Notes: generated by a model from the letters alone, not told the origin. DNA of 25,238 bases from Rikenellaceae bacterium (GCA_020859875.1 JAJBVJ010000233.1:1-25238); one strand, 5' to 3'. Shown: positions 17,462-25,113, counted from the stretch's first letter. Made by a program: numbers and translations.

Positions 17462-17490
17462 TGCAATATTGTGTAAAATTGTTATTTTTG
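17460..17490 (+). promoter_or_regulatory. Bacteroidetes promoter of the HTH regulator gene
   Basis: ATTG (17460-17463), a 19-bp spacer and TATTTTTG (17483-17490) fit the TTTG / TAnnTTTG promoter pattern, with an exact -7 box. The message would begin near 17497, leaving a leader of about 68 nt before the ATG at 17565. Confidence 0.6.
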
Positions 17491-17564
17491 TAACACTAAA
17501 AGATTTGCTATTCAAAAATTTATTAATTTCATGTCCGGTTTTTCCATAAAACCAATTTATATAG

Positions 17565-18530
17565 ATGAAATATCAGCTTTTATTCGAGAATTTTATAGGT
17601 ATGGTCAGTGAGTCCGTACCCCAAAATACCAAAATATCGGCAGTGCTCGCCGATATACTCCAGATCGAGAAAGAGGCGGTTTACAGGCGGCTGCGGATGG
17701 AGGTTCCCTTTACGTTTTCCGAGATAGCTACCGTGGCCCAATCCCTCGGCCTTTCGCTCGATAACATTATCGGCTCCATCCCAAAAAAGAGCCGTCCGCT
17801 GAAAATGACCCTGGTCGATTTTCTCAATCCCAGCGAGGTGGACTACCTTATGATGGAGAACTTCATCATATTGCTGCGCCAGCTTGCCAGCCAGCCGGGA
17901 TCGGAATTGGGTGCCAACTGCAATATGCTCCCCCAAGCGGTCTACTATAAATATGAACATTTGACCAAGTTTCTGATCTTCAAATGGGCCTATTTTACGG
18001 GCAATGCCGGAAGCGTCGTCCCTTACTCGGATATTTCCATCTGCGACCGCGTACGCAAGAATCAGCTTGCGCACATGGAAGAGGTAAGGAATTTCTCGGT
18101 CTCCAACTTCATTTGGGATAAAAACTGCTTCCTGTATCTTGTAGACGACATTAAACATTTTTCGAGTATCTACCTGCTCAAACCGGACGAGGTCGAAAAC
18201 ATTAAGAACGATCTGTTGGCGTTGATCGCAGAGATGGAACAGATCGCCTGCAACGGTTGTTACGGAGATACCGGCAAGAAGGTCAATTTTTATGTATCGA
18301 ATATAAGCTTCGACACGGCCTACGAATATTACGAAAATCCCAATAACAAACTGGGATTGATAAGAACATTCCTGCTCAACGGGACAGCTTCCATGGAGGA
18401 GAGATCCTTCGACAAGATCAAGGGATGGATAAATTCCATGAAAAGGGTATCTACCCTCATCTCGGAAACGGGCGAGAAGCAGCGGGTTGTCTTTTTCGGT
18501 AAACAGCGGGAACTGATTACCGGTATATAA
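17565..18530 (+). CDS. HTH-domain putative transcriptional regulator, family unknown
   Basis: This encodes 321 residues from the ATG at 17565. The N-terminus looks like an XRE-like helix-turn-helix: 'ISAVLADILQIEKEAVYRRLR' (about 24-44), then 'FTFSEIATVAQSLGLSLDNIIG' (about 49-70). The remaining 250 residues are mostly helical with several aromatic residues ('FIFKWAYF', 'NFIWDKNCFLYLVDD') and no enzyme motif I recognise. This may be a sensing or dimerization domain. There is no membrane segment, so the protein is cytoplasmic. It converges on the fimbrial operon and shares a 3' hairpin with it (18529-18558). Being next to fimbrial genes and having an inverted repeat at its own promoter, it is a candidate regulator of that operon, but this is inference only. 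Confidence 0.8.
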   Translation: MKYQLLFENFIGMVSESVPQNTKISAVLADILQIEKEAVYRRLRMEVPFTFSEIATVAQSLGLSLDNIIGSIPKKSRPLKMTLVDFLNPSEVDYLMMENFIILLRQLASQPGSELGANCNMLPQAVYYKYEHLTKFLIFKWAYFTGNAGSVVPYSDISICDRVRKNQLAHMEEVRNFSVSNFIWDKNCFLYLVDDIKHFSSIYLLKPDEVENIKNDLLALIAEMEQIACNGCYGDTGKKVNFYVSNISFDTAYEYYENPNNKLGLIRTFLLNGTASMEERSFDKIKGWINSMKRVSTLISETGEKQRVVFFGKQRELITGI

Positions 18531-18558
18531 AAAACGTGCAGGCAATTCTGCCTGCACG
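18529..18558 (-). terminator. Intrinsic terminator of the fimbrial operon, overlapping the regulator stop codon
   Basis: CGTGCAGGCA (18535-18544) and TGCCTGCACG (18549-18558) form a perfect 10-bp stem with a 4-nt loop. On the minus strand it is followed by TTTTTT (18534-18529), a textbook terminator for the minus-strand fimbrial genes. On the plus strand no U-run follows, though the hairpin would still form 4 bases after the regulator stop. Confidence 0.88.
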
Positions 18559-18571
18559 CATGCTTATAGTA

Positions 18572-18613
18572 TATTCGATAGTGATATTATATTCCTGATA
18601 TTTTATTCGATAG
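18572..18613. repeat. Two 10-bp direct repeats in the fimbrial 3' region
   Basis: TATTCGATAG occurs at 18572-18581 and 18604-18613, each followed within 2-12 bases by ATATTCC. This looks like a small partial tandem duplication in the AT-rich tail between the fimbrial operon and its terminator. No function is evident. Confidence 0.4.
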
Positions 18614-18648
18614 GATATTCCATAGTATAAATTTTCTTACGGCCGGGT

Positions 18649-19599
18649 CTACACTTCGTAATCGTCGTGTCGGTAAACTATCCATCCGTCTATGGTAATT
18701 GCCACCAGGAGTCTTCCCGAGAAGATCAGTTTTATGGTGTATTCATGCTTGGTTTCGAAGTTTACATACTCCCCCTGTTCGCGCATGGAAAGCAACCGCA
18801 CGATCAGAAAGTCGTCGAAAAGAGCCTCTCCGGTAGAGACATTCTCGATCATTATAGTCGAATCGAGGTGATCTTCCAACAATCGGAGTACACGGAGTGA
18901 AGCGCTCAACTGGCCGTCGGAGTCCTTATCGCAATAGGTTGTATAATATACCCAGCTGTCGGATAGATCTTCGCTGTAAAATCCGTACTTCCCGTTGCGG
19001 TCTCCGATCACATAGAGGTAATCGTCCTGGTCGGGCTCGAGTCCTTCGGTGACAATGTTTATTGTGTTTGTATACCGGTCGAGCTCCATGTAGTAGGCCT
19101 GCTGCGAGGCAGCCTTGGTAGAGGGTTCGCGCACCAGTCCGTAATGGAGATGGTCGGGAAGGTCGTCGAGGGTATCCCCGCCGTCGAGATCGAGCTCTAT
19201 GAACAGATCCGCGACTGTGGTCTTTCCCGCCTGCAGATCCAGATCGGACAGTTTGAAACTGCGGTGCAGGTTCGACCAGCCGATGAACTCGTAATTGCCC
19301 GGATCGAGGCCTATCGCCATGGAATAATCGGGCCCGATGGCCGGATTTTCATCCACGAGTGTTTTGATATAATATCCGTCGTGGTCGAAGACAAAGACAT
19401 ACATGGCGGCAACTTCATCCTGAAGCTCCGATTCCCTGTTATTGTACAGATGGCTCGAAAAATCCACATAGAGAATTAGAGATTCGAGCTCATCCGGCGG
19501 GCAGTCGTCTATACCGTCCTCCTTAACACAAGAGAGGGCGGCTGCGGCAGCCAGGAAAAATACCGGTATATATTTTAACGTTTTTGTCTTCATACTCAT
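18649..19599 (-). CDS. FimB/Mfa2-family fimbrial anchor subunit
   Basis: This encodes 316 residues from the ATG at 19599; an ATG two codons later (19593) is equally possible and gives 314. The lipoprotein signal ends Ala-Leu-Ser-Cys24, followed by 'VKEDGIDDCP', the Cys-acidic-DCP pattern typical of Mfa2/FimB proteins. 'AAMYVFVFDHDGYYIKTL' and 'LDPGNYEFIGWSNL' are further family hallmarks, from the first of two beta-sandwich domains; the second covers about 170-310. In Porphyromonas gingivalis these lipoproteins anchor the fimbrial shaft to the outer membrane and set its length. It lies 69 bp downstream of the major subunit gene across a GC-rich hairpin. The reading frame is intact, unlike that of its partner. 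Confidence 0.9.
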   Translation of the reverse strand: MSMKTKTLKYIPVFFLAAAAALSCVKEDGIDDCPPDELESLILYVDFSSHLYNNRESELQDEVAAMYVFVFDHDGYYIKTLVDENPAIGPDYSMAIGLDPGNYEFIGWSNLHRSFKLSDLDLQAGKTTVADLFIELDLDGGDTLDDLPDHLHYGLVREPSTKAASQQAYYMELDRYTNTINIVTEGLEPDQDDYLYVIGDRNGKYGFYSEDLSDSWVYYTTYCDKDSDGQLSASLRVLRLLEDHLDSTIMIENVSTGEALFDDFLIVRLLSMREQGEYVNFETKHEYTIKLIFSGRLLVAITIDGWIVYRHDDYEV

Positions 19600-19621
19600 T
19601 CAACTGACGGATATACCCGTG

Positions 19622-19651
19622 CTCCGGCGGTAAATATGTTTGCCGCCGGAG
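19622..19651 (-). other. GC-rich intercistronic hairpin between major fimbrial subunit and anchor
   Basis: CTCCGGCGG (19622-19630) and CCGCCGGAG (19643-19651) form a 9-bp GC stem, extendable by four pairs including one wobble or mismatch to leave a 4-nt loop. No U-run follows on the minus strand. In a major-subunit/anchor operon such a hairpin could protect the upstream message or partly block read-through and so lower anchor expression. Confidence 0.6.
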
Positions 19652-19668
19652 GGCGGGGTAGATCGTTA

Positions 19669-20938
19669 TTAGTACAAATCGTAGTCGTCGAGAACAACCG
19701 TCCAGGGCTGGATGTCCACGTCCACGTAAATGTTTGCAGGCCTTGTAACGGGTTTTTCTTCGTTTCCACCATCTTCCGGATTCGGATTACCCAGACCTGT
19801 AATACTGGTTATACGCAACTGATAGAAGTTATTGCGCAGGGTCTGGAAGTTCCCGTTGGGATTGAGGAAAAGGTTGTAATAGCAGTAACCGCTCTTATAT
19901 TCGTCGCTTACCGATCCCTGGTTCGTGGCGAAGGTATCGGCATCGGTGTCATTATCGAAATAATAGGTCTCGCCGGTTTGGTCGAGTTTAACGACCCAGA
20001 ACGATTTAGCGGAGCTCGATGTGTTTGCCACAAGGTCTCCGTTGGCAGTGGTGAAATATTCCGGTATAAATTCGGCACGTACCGAGGCATATGTAGTTTC
20101 CCTTTGAAGAGTCTCCTGGTTGGTGTTCTCGGGAGTATATTTCACCTCACGGCTGAGAACCGGAGTGTCATATTCGTCTACCGGATCGTAATCGGTTCCC
20201 TGATTAAAATCGGTTGCATTCCATTCGCTCGCAAGATAATTGGGGTCGTAAACTATATTCCCCCTCTTTTTTCTGGTAGGGCCAGAAAAGTTTGTTGCTG
20301 TTGCGGATGGAGAAATTAAGATTGTCGAGTTCCCCGCCCGGAATGGTCAGTTCCAGCGAACTTCCTTTTTCCACGGTCACTTTGGCAACGAGCCTTCCCA
20401 CCTTGGCGGTTACGTAATTATTGGCATCGGCCACGAGTGTCTCCACGGCCGGTTCGGTGCTGAACATTACAAAGCCTTCGCTTGCCGAAGTGCTGGAGAG
20501 GTTATAGTTGTCGGTGTTGCCCAAAAGGTATAGAGCACTCTTATTGGGTATGGCCGCCATGGCGGCACCGAGTGACTGGGGCATATTCAGGCCCACGTAA
20601 ATTTCTTTTTCACCTGTGGTGGAAACGATAGGGTCGGTGGTGGTATAAACATGGTCGCCGGACGGCGTGAAATCGTCCTTGGTGAGGCGCACATGCTTCG
20701 ATAGGGTATTGTCGGCATATATGAATATGTCGGCGGTTACGAACCGTGATTCGGCGTCCAGGGAGTTACCCTCCTGGTCAGCCCGCGACACGGGTTCGTT
20801 GATGGTCAAGGTAAAGGATGCCGGAGCGCCGTTGTCCGTCGGATCGACCGGCATCTCGCCCGGTGTGTTGTCATTACTGCATGATGCGAGGCATAATCCG
20901 ATCGCAGCCGCAGCCAGAGAGAATGTGTTTAGTTTCAT
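19669..20938 (-). pseudogene. Mfa1-type major fimbrial subunit, interrupted by a +1 frameshift
   Basis: The ATG at 20938 opens a lipoprotein signal ('LCLASC', Cys20) and a fimbrillin N-domain containing 'VSRADQEG', where an Arg-specific protease could remove the pre-peptide as in P. gingivalis. The frame reads to 'NKLFWPYQKK' and then shifts at an A6-G-A-G5 tract (minus strand; 20260-20272), ending at a stop at 20204. Deleting one base of that tract restores 'QKKRGNIVYDPNY' and joins the downstream frame through to the stop at 19669, giving a 422-residue protein ending 'DIQPWTVVLDDYDLY', as expected for a donor-strand C-terminus. The interval is 1270 bases, one more than a multiple of three. 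It may be a real inactivation, a slippage-switched gene, or a sequencing error; the rest of the coding sequence shows no other damage. Confidence 0.85.
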
Positions 20939-21138
20939 GGGAATGTTATTTTTAAATAATAATGGTGTTGGCGGTTGCCGCAAACGCTTTGTCCCGCATT
21001 GTCGGAAGAGGGACGAAATGGTTTACGGTTTCCTATATAGATTATTCTATTTTATATTGTATAGATTACTGAAATATTCAATTTTAAAACTCATATGAAA
21101 AACCCGTCTTATCAAAGAACCACAGCCATAATACCTGC

Positions 21139-21165
21139 AAAAACGCCTCCAACAAAATCGGCGGC
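21139..21165 (-). terminator. Possible terminator of the AraC regulator gene
   Basis: On the minus strand GCCGCC (21165-21160) and GGAGGC (21150-21145) pair with one G-A mismatch around a 9-nt loop, followed by GTTTTTGC (T-run 21143-21139). It lies about 25 bp past the AraC stop and before the fimbrial genes, which would give them a separate promoter. I cannot identify that promoter in 20939-21138. Confidence 0.4.
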
Positions 21166-21189
21166 GCTTTACTATTCGTTCCTTTAGGT

Positions 21190-22083
21190 TTACAATTCGT
21201 GCTTATGTCCGGGCATGGCGTCGGCGCACACCGAGTGCATTTTTCTGAGCTGTCGTGGGCCCTGGCCGAAATTGCGTTTGCAGAAGGTGGTAAATTGGGA
21301 TAGTGAGCCGAAACCATGGTCGGCCGAGATCTCTTTTATGGGGGTATTGGTTACCGTCAGGTCGTAGAAAATATCATTGGCCCTCTGCTGCTTTATCCAC
21401 GCATACGGAGCACTCCCGAAATTTTTACGGAACAGCCGGTTGAATGCCGAGAGGCTGTGACACGATGCATCGGAGAGCTCCTGTACGGTACGGTAGGAGC
21501 GGTAATTTGCCAGTATGAAATCGGAAAATTCGTGATCTCTCTCGATAAGCGGGCGGAAAAACCGCGATAATTCCGCACGCTGATGGTAGTTTTTCAGCAG
21601 CAAGAGCAGTTCATGGGCCTTATGAGTATAGAGTTGGTGGGCCGAGAGGCCGTCCTCGATATAACCGGCCAGGGCAGAGAAGAACATGGCCACCTTCTGA
21701 TGAGCTTCAATCTGGCAGTATTCGTCGGTTGGAGGGTATTCTCCGGTTTCATAAAGCCATTGTATCGGTAGGGCGGACTCGGTAAAATGGTGTTTGACCG
21801 AAATGCGGTAGAGATAAAAGCAGGAGGCTGCGGAGACGAATATGGTAAAATCGCTCGAAGGCGGGATAAAGACCATTTTCCCCGTGGCAATGTCGATCTC
21901 GCCCTTACGTTCTATATTCAGCCTGATCTGTCCGTCCTCGTTGTAAAGTACTTTCCCTTCCCCCGTACGGCTTATGTAGAACCGGCCCGGTAGCGATTTT
22001 ACCACGACAAAGGTGGATTCGTTTTTCCTGCTGTCGGGAATATCTTTGGAACGGATTATCTTCATAAGGGAACTCGATGGCAT
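21190..22083 (-). CDS. AraC-family transcriptional regulator
   Basis: This encodes 297 residues from the ATG at 22083; an ATG six codons later (22065) is also possible. Residues about 1-170 form a variable N-terminal region with a cupin-like start ('FIPPSSDFTIFVSAASCFYLY'). Residues 186-283 are the double helix-turn-helix of the AraC family: 'RTVQELSDASCHSLSAFNRLFRKNFGSAPYAWI', followed by 'TPIKEISADHGFGSLSQFTTFCKRNFGQGPRQLR' (about 245-280). There is no membrane segment or receiver domain, so it acts as a cytoplasmic DNA-binding protein. Its effector is unknown. It is directly upstream of the fimbrial genes in the same direction, so it may control them, and a 15-bp inverted repeat sits on its own promoter. 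Confidence 0.93.
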   Translation of the reverse strand: MPSSSLMKIIRSKDIPDSRKNESTFVVVKSLPGRFYISRTGEGKVLYNEDGQIRLNIERKGEIDIATGKMVFIPPSSDFTIFVSAASCFYLYRISVKHHFTESALPIQWLYETGEYPPTDEYCQIEAHQKVAMFFSALAGYIEDGLSAHQLYTHKAHELLLLLKNYHQRAELSRFFRPLIERDHEFSDFILANYRSYRTVQELSDASCHSLSAFNRLFRKNFGSAPYAWIKQQRANDIFYDLTVTNTPIKEISADHGFGSLSQFTTFCKRNFGQGPRQLRKMHSVCADAMPGHKHEL

Positions 22084-22102
22084 GCTAAATAAACTGTCTC
22101 AT

Positions 22103-22114
22103 ATTTTGCAAAAT
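22103..22114. promoter_or_regulatory. 12-bp palindrome near the AraC transcription start
   Basis: ATTTTGCAAAAT is a perfect palindrome at the position where transcription from the proposed AraC promoter would begin. It may be a protein-binding site or chance in AT-rich DNA. Confidence 0.25.
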
Positions 22115-22120
22115 CGAAGC

Positions 22121-22152
22121 CAAATACACTATTTCCGTTCCTGTTTTACAAG
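22121..22152 (-). promoter_or_regulatory. Candidate promoter of the AraC gene
   Basis: On the minus strand CTTG (22152-22149), a 20-bp spacer and TGTATTTG (22128-22121) each differ by one base from TTTG and TAnnTTTG. The start would fall near 22114, about 30 nt before the ATG. It lies within the inverted repeat at 22128-22165. Confidence 0.35.
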
Positions 22153-22165
22153 GAACGGAAATAGT
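22128..22165. promoter_or_regulatory. Perfect 15-bp inverted repeat between AraC and M20 peptidase genes
   Basis: ACTATTTCCGTTCCT (22128-22142) and AGGAACGGAAATAGT (22151-22165) are exact inverse complements around an 8-nt centre. The repeat covers the proposed AraC -33 to -7 interval and ends just before the candidate plus-strand -33 element. It is not followed by a T-run on either strand, so it suits an operator better than a terminator. Confidence 0.55.
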
Positions 22166-22171
22166 TTGCAT

Positions 22172-22202
22172 ATTGGCCGGAGAATTCCCACATTTATACT
22201 TG
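22172..22202 (+). promoter_or_regulatory. Candidate promoter of the M20 peptidase gene
   Basis: ATTG (22172-22175), 19 bp, then TATACTTG (22195-22202), one base off TAnnTTTG. The leader would be about 60-65 nt. The repeat at 22128-22165 ends 6 bp upstream. Confidence 0.3.
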
Positions 22203-22271
22203 GAACAGAAATTGAATATCGGATTGTGTCCATGCGGCAACTGTCGGGACATCGTAAAACGACTATGTATA

Positions 22272-23834
22272 ATGAAAAGCAGAAAAGCGTTGAAAATAGC
22301 ACTTTTGGTTATCCTTCTTCTCCTGCTCATATTTGCCGCGGTACTTCTGGTGCGGACATTAACCTACCCGTTCGACCATGGGCAACAAAACGATATCGAG
22401 GGCGATATGGCCGTATTTCCCGTAACGGAACAGTCGCTCGACCGCTTTGCGGGAGGGATACGCATTCCGACGGTGGGCGCTGCAGAATATACCGAAGTGG
22501 ATTTGGCACCGTTCGACCGGTTCAAGCAATACCTGGCGGATTCCTACCCTCGAATCTACGAAACTATGGATTTTACGGTTATAAACGGTTACGGGCTGGT
22601 ATTTCACTGGCATGGGAGTGGCGGTGCCGGTAAACCGATACTCTTTTTATCCCATTACGATGTGGTTCCCGCCGATGTGGAGGGGGACCAGGACGGCATA
22701 GAGACCGTCGGGGAAAATGTCTTTTTCCCCGACGACGACCGCCGGGAACACCCGGGCGAATATTTCGACCGGTGGGAATATCCCGCCTTTTCCGGTGCGG
22801 TCGCCGGGGGAAATATATACGGGAGGGGAACGCTCGATATGAAATGCATGCTTTTCGCCGTAATGGAGGCTGCGGATGCTCTCATCGGCGAAGGGTTCGT
22901 CCCTCGCCAGGATATATGGTTCGCCTTCGGACAGGACGAGGAGAACGGAGGGCTTCACGGTGCGGTGGAAATAGCAAAGTATTTTCGGGAACAGGGACTC
23001 CGATTCGATGCGGTCTACGATGAAGGCGGAATCATAGGGGCTCCCGGAATCGGCGGTGTGAACAGACCGCTGGCCCTGGTCGGTGTGGCCGAGAAGGGTT
23101 TTTATACCATGACCATCAAGGTAAAAGGGGTAGGGGGTCACTCTTCCATGCCGCCGGTACGCAGTACCCTGGTCGAAGCGGCCGAGATAATTACAAAGTT
23201 GAACGATAACCAGATGCCGCTCGAACTGATCCCGCCCATAGAGGGATTTCTCGATAATGTAGGCGGGGCCATGCCGCTGGCTTCAAGGCTGGCCATAGCC
23301 AACCGGTGGCTTATGAAAGGGTTGTTGTTGAAGAAGCTCAGTTCGGATGCTTCAACCAACGCTCTGGTACGGACAACCACGGCCGTAACGATGGCCAAAG
23401 GGAGCGATGCCGCCAATGTCATTGCCCCCGAAGCCGAGGTGACGGTAAATTTCCGTATCCTGCCCGGCAATACGGTTGCAGACGTGCTGGCCCATGTTGA
23501 GCGGATATGCAGTGGTTACGATGTGGAAATTACCACGGTGAACACCCGGGAGCCTTCGGGTATGTCACCGACCGATGTTCGCGGTTTCAGCATTATCGAG
23601 GAGATAGTAGGGGAAATTTATCCCGACGCCATAGTCACATCGTACGTTACCGTTGGCGGCACCGATGCCTATAAATACCAGATAGTGAGCGATAATGTTT
23701 ATAGGTTCCTGCCGATCTATCTAAATCAATACGAGCAGCAGACGATCCATAACCGTAACGAACATATATCGATAGATAATTTCGGTCGGATGATCGAGTA
23801 TTACCGCCGTATTATGACACGTTTCTGGGAGTAG
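22272..23834 (+). CDS. Membrane-anchored M20-family metallopeptidase (PM20D1/CPS1-like)
   Basis: This encodes 520 residues from the ATG at 22272, which places a basic start (MKSRKALK) directly before a hydrophobic helix (about 8-30). An earlier in-frame start at 22173 would bury that helix. Two-zinc ligands and catalytic residues are all present: His128 and Asp130 (SHYDVVP), bridging Asp189 (GTLDMK), general base Glu223 and ligand Glu224 (DEENGG), Asp250 (YDEGG) and a late His493 in 'HNRNE'. The lid/dimerization domain with 'GVGGHSSMPP' lies about 270-390. The 40-residue gap between H128 and D189 with 'YFDRWEYPAFSG' resembles the CPS1/PM20D1 subgroup, which hydrolyses dipeptides or N-acyl amino acids. 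It probably acts on the outer face of the inner membrane; the substrate is unknown. It is divergent from the AraC gene. Confidence 0.92.
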   Translation: MKSRKALKIALLVILLLLLIFAAVLLVRTLTYPFDHGQQNDIEGDMAVFPVTEQSLDRFAGGIRIPTVGAAEYTEVDLAPFDRFKQYLADSYPRIYETMDFTVINGYGLVFHWHGSGGAGKPILFLSHYDVVPADVEGDQDGIETVGENVFFPDDDRREHPGEYFDRWEYPAFSGAVAGGNIYGRGTLDMKCMLFAVMEAADALIGEGFVPRQDIWFAFGQDEENGGLHGAVEIAKYFREQGLRFDAVYDEGGIIGAPGIGGVNRPLALVGVAEKGFYTMTIKVKGVGGHSSMPPVRSTLVEAAEIITKLNDNQMPLELIPPIEGFLDNVGGAMPLASRLAIANRWLMKGLLLKKLSSDASTNALVRTTTAVTMAKGSDAANVIAPEAEVTVNFRILPGNTVADVLAHVERICSGYDVEITTVNTREPSGMSPTDVRGFSIIEEIVGEIYPDAIVTSYVTVGGTDAYKYQIVSDNVYRFLPIYLNQYEQQTIHNRNEHISIDNFGRMIEYYRRIMTRFWE

Positions 23835-23867
23835 GTATATTCTCCCCGCATTTACCATCTTTATGTT

Positions 23868-23899
23868 ATTGTGATTGACCGCGGTTATGATTAGCTTTG
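23868..23899 (+). promoter_or_regulatory. Bacteroidetes promoter of the PLP enzyme gene
   Basis: ATTG (23868-23871), a 20-bp spacer and TAGCTTTG (23892-23899, followed by C) fit the TTTG / TAnnTTTG pattern with an exact -7 box. The leader would be about 20 nt. The gene is therefore probably transcribed apart from the peptidase gene. Confidence 0.65.
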
Positions 23900-23924
23900 C
23901 CGGGCGAACTTTTAAACATATAAT

Positions 23925-25091
23925 ATGTCGGGCAAGAATAAATACCGGGGTTTTTCGACCAAGGCCATCCATGCAGGGGAAGAGGTCGATTCCCGCCCCG
24001 GATCGGTGGGCGAGGTAGTAACCCCTATCCACCTTTCAACCACTTTCATCTGGGATAAGCCGGGCAGGGCTCACTCCCGTTTCGAGTATATCCGCTCGGA
24101 TAATCCCACGCGTAGCGCCTATGAAACTAAACTGGCCTCGCTGGAGAATGCGAAGTATGGGCTGGCCTTCGCCTCGGGTCTTGCGGCCGAATACGCCCTT
24201 ATGCAGGTGGTTTTCTCGCCGGGAGACCATGTCGTCGGGTTCGACGACCTGTACGGCGGAACGCGACGGCTTTTCGACGAACTTATACCCGGGCTCGAAG
24301 TATCGTATGTAGATCTGAGCGATCCGGACGAGTTCGACAGGGCCGTAAGACCGAATACCAAAGTGCTTTGGATAGAGTCGCCCACCAACCCGATGATCCG
24401 TATTTGCGACATTGCTGCCCTTGCGGCAAGGGCTCATGCCCGCGGAATTCTCGTGGTCTCGGACAATACTTTCCTCTCTCCATATTTTCAGCAGCCGCTG
24501 GCACTTGGGGCGGATGTCGTCGTGCACAGTTCCACCAAATACATTGGAGGGCACAGCGATGTGCTCGGCGGAGCCCTCCTTACCAACGATGACCGGTTAT
24601 ACGAAAAACTCCGTGGCATCCAGAACAACTGCGGTGCCGTCCTCTCGCCGTTCGATTCCTATCTGAACATACGGGGGCTTAAAACCCTGGCGGTCAGAAT
24701 GGAGCGCCACCAGAAAAATGCCATGGCGGTAGCCGGTTTCCTCAAATCGCATCCCCGGGTCACAAAAGTTCTCTACCCCGGACTCGAAGACCATCCGGGA
24801 CACGATATAATCAAAAAGCAGGCGACGGGTTTCGGCGGGATGCTCTCGTTCGAGATAGAGGGCAGTCTTGCCGATGCCGAGCAGTTTCTTTCCAAATTGG
24901 AGCTTTTCAGCCTGGCCGAGAGCCTCGGTGGGGTAGAGTCGCTCATCGAACTTCCCGCCCTTATGACCCATGTGGGCCTTTCGGAAGAAACCCGCCGGGA
25001 GATCGGCATCACCGACACCCTGTTCCGGGTTTCGGTCGGGATCGAGGATGCGGAAGACCTGATCGCAGACCTGAAAAGGGCTTTGGGTTGA
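23925..25091 (+). CDS. Cys/Met-metabolism PLP-dependent enzyme (cystathionine gamma-synthase/lyase type)
   Basis: This encodes 388 residues from the ATG at 23925, the normal length of the family (about 380-400). It is a fold-type-I aminotransferase relative. The PLP-binding lysine is Lys205 in 'HSSTKYIGGHSD'. Other markers are 'FEYIRSDNPTR' near residues 48-58, 'ASGLAAEYAL' and 'WIESPTNP'. The late 'SLGGVESLIELPALMTH' substrate-side motif and the 'RVSVGIEDAEDLI' ending are also present. The family includes cystathionine gamma-synthase, gamma-lyase, beta-lyase and methionine gamma-lyase, and sequence alone does not separate them here. It acts in the cytoplasm in sulfur amino-acid metabolism. 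It has its own promoter (23868-23899) and terminator (25114-25140), so it looks monocistronic. Confidence 0.93.
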   Translation: MSGKNKYRGFSTKAIHAGEEVDSRPGSVGEVVTPIHLSTTFIWDKPGRAHSRFEYIRSDNPTRSAYETKLASLENAKYGLAFASGLAAEYALMQVVFSPGDHVVGFDDLYGGTRRLFDELIPGLEVSYVDLSDPDEFDRAVRPNTKVLWIESPTNPMIRICDIAALAARAHARGILVVSDNTFLSPYFQQPLALGADVVVHSSTKYIGGHSDVLGGALLTNDDRLYEKLRGIQNNCGAVLSPFDSYLNIRGLKTLAVRMERHQKNAMAVAGFLKSHPRVTKVLYPGLEDHPGHDIIKKQATGFGGMLSFEIEGSLADAEQFLSKLELFSLAESLGGVESLIELPALMTHVGLSEETRREIGITDTLFRVSVGIEDAEDLIADLKRALG

Positions 25092-25113
25092 TACGGTAAT
25101 ATTTTAACGAGTT

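Noticed and set aside
17580..18557. 325-codon open frame on the minus strand
   Set aside because: It is antisense to the HTH regulator gene, which has an exact promoter and a domain match; the antisense product resembles nothing.
18535..18558. Hairpin as intrinsic terminator for the plus-strand HTH gene
   Set aside because: No T-run follows on the plus strand; the run of T's lies only on the minus-strand side.
20260..20275. Programmed -1 ribosomal frameshifting at A-AAA-AAG in the fimbrillin gene
   Set aside because: The heptamer is in the wrong phase: the upstream frame reads AAA-AAA-GAG, and the downstream frame requires a +1 (or -2) shift, not -1.
22128..22165. Inverted repeat as ends of a small mobile element or invertible promoter
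   Set aside because: The arms are only 8 bases apart, with no target duplication, recombinase gene or enclosed promoter segment to invert.
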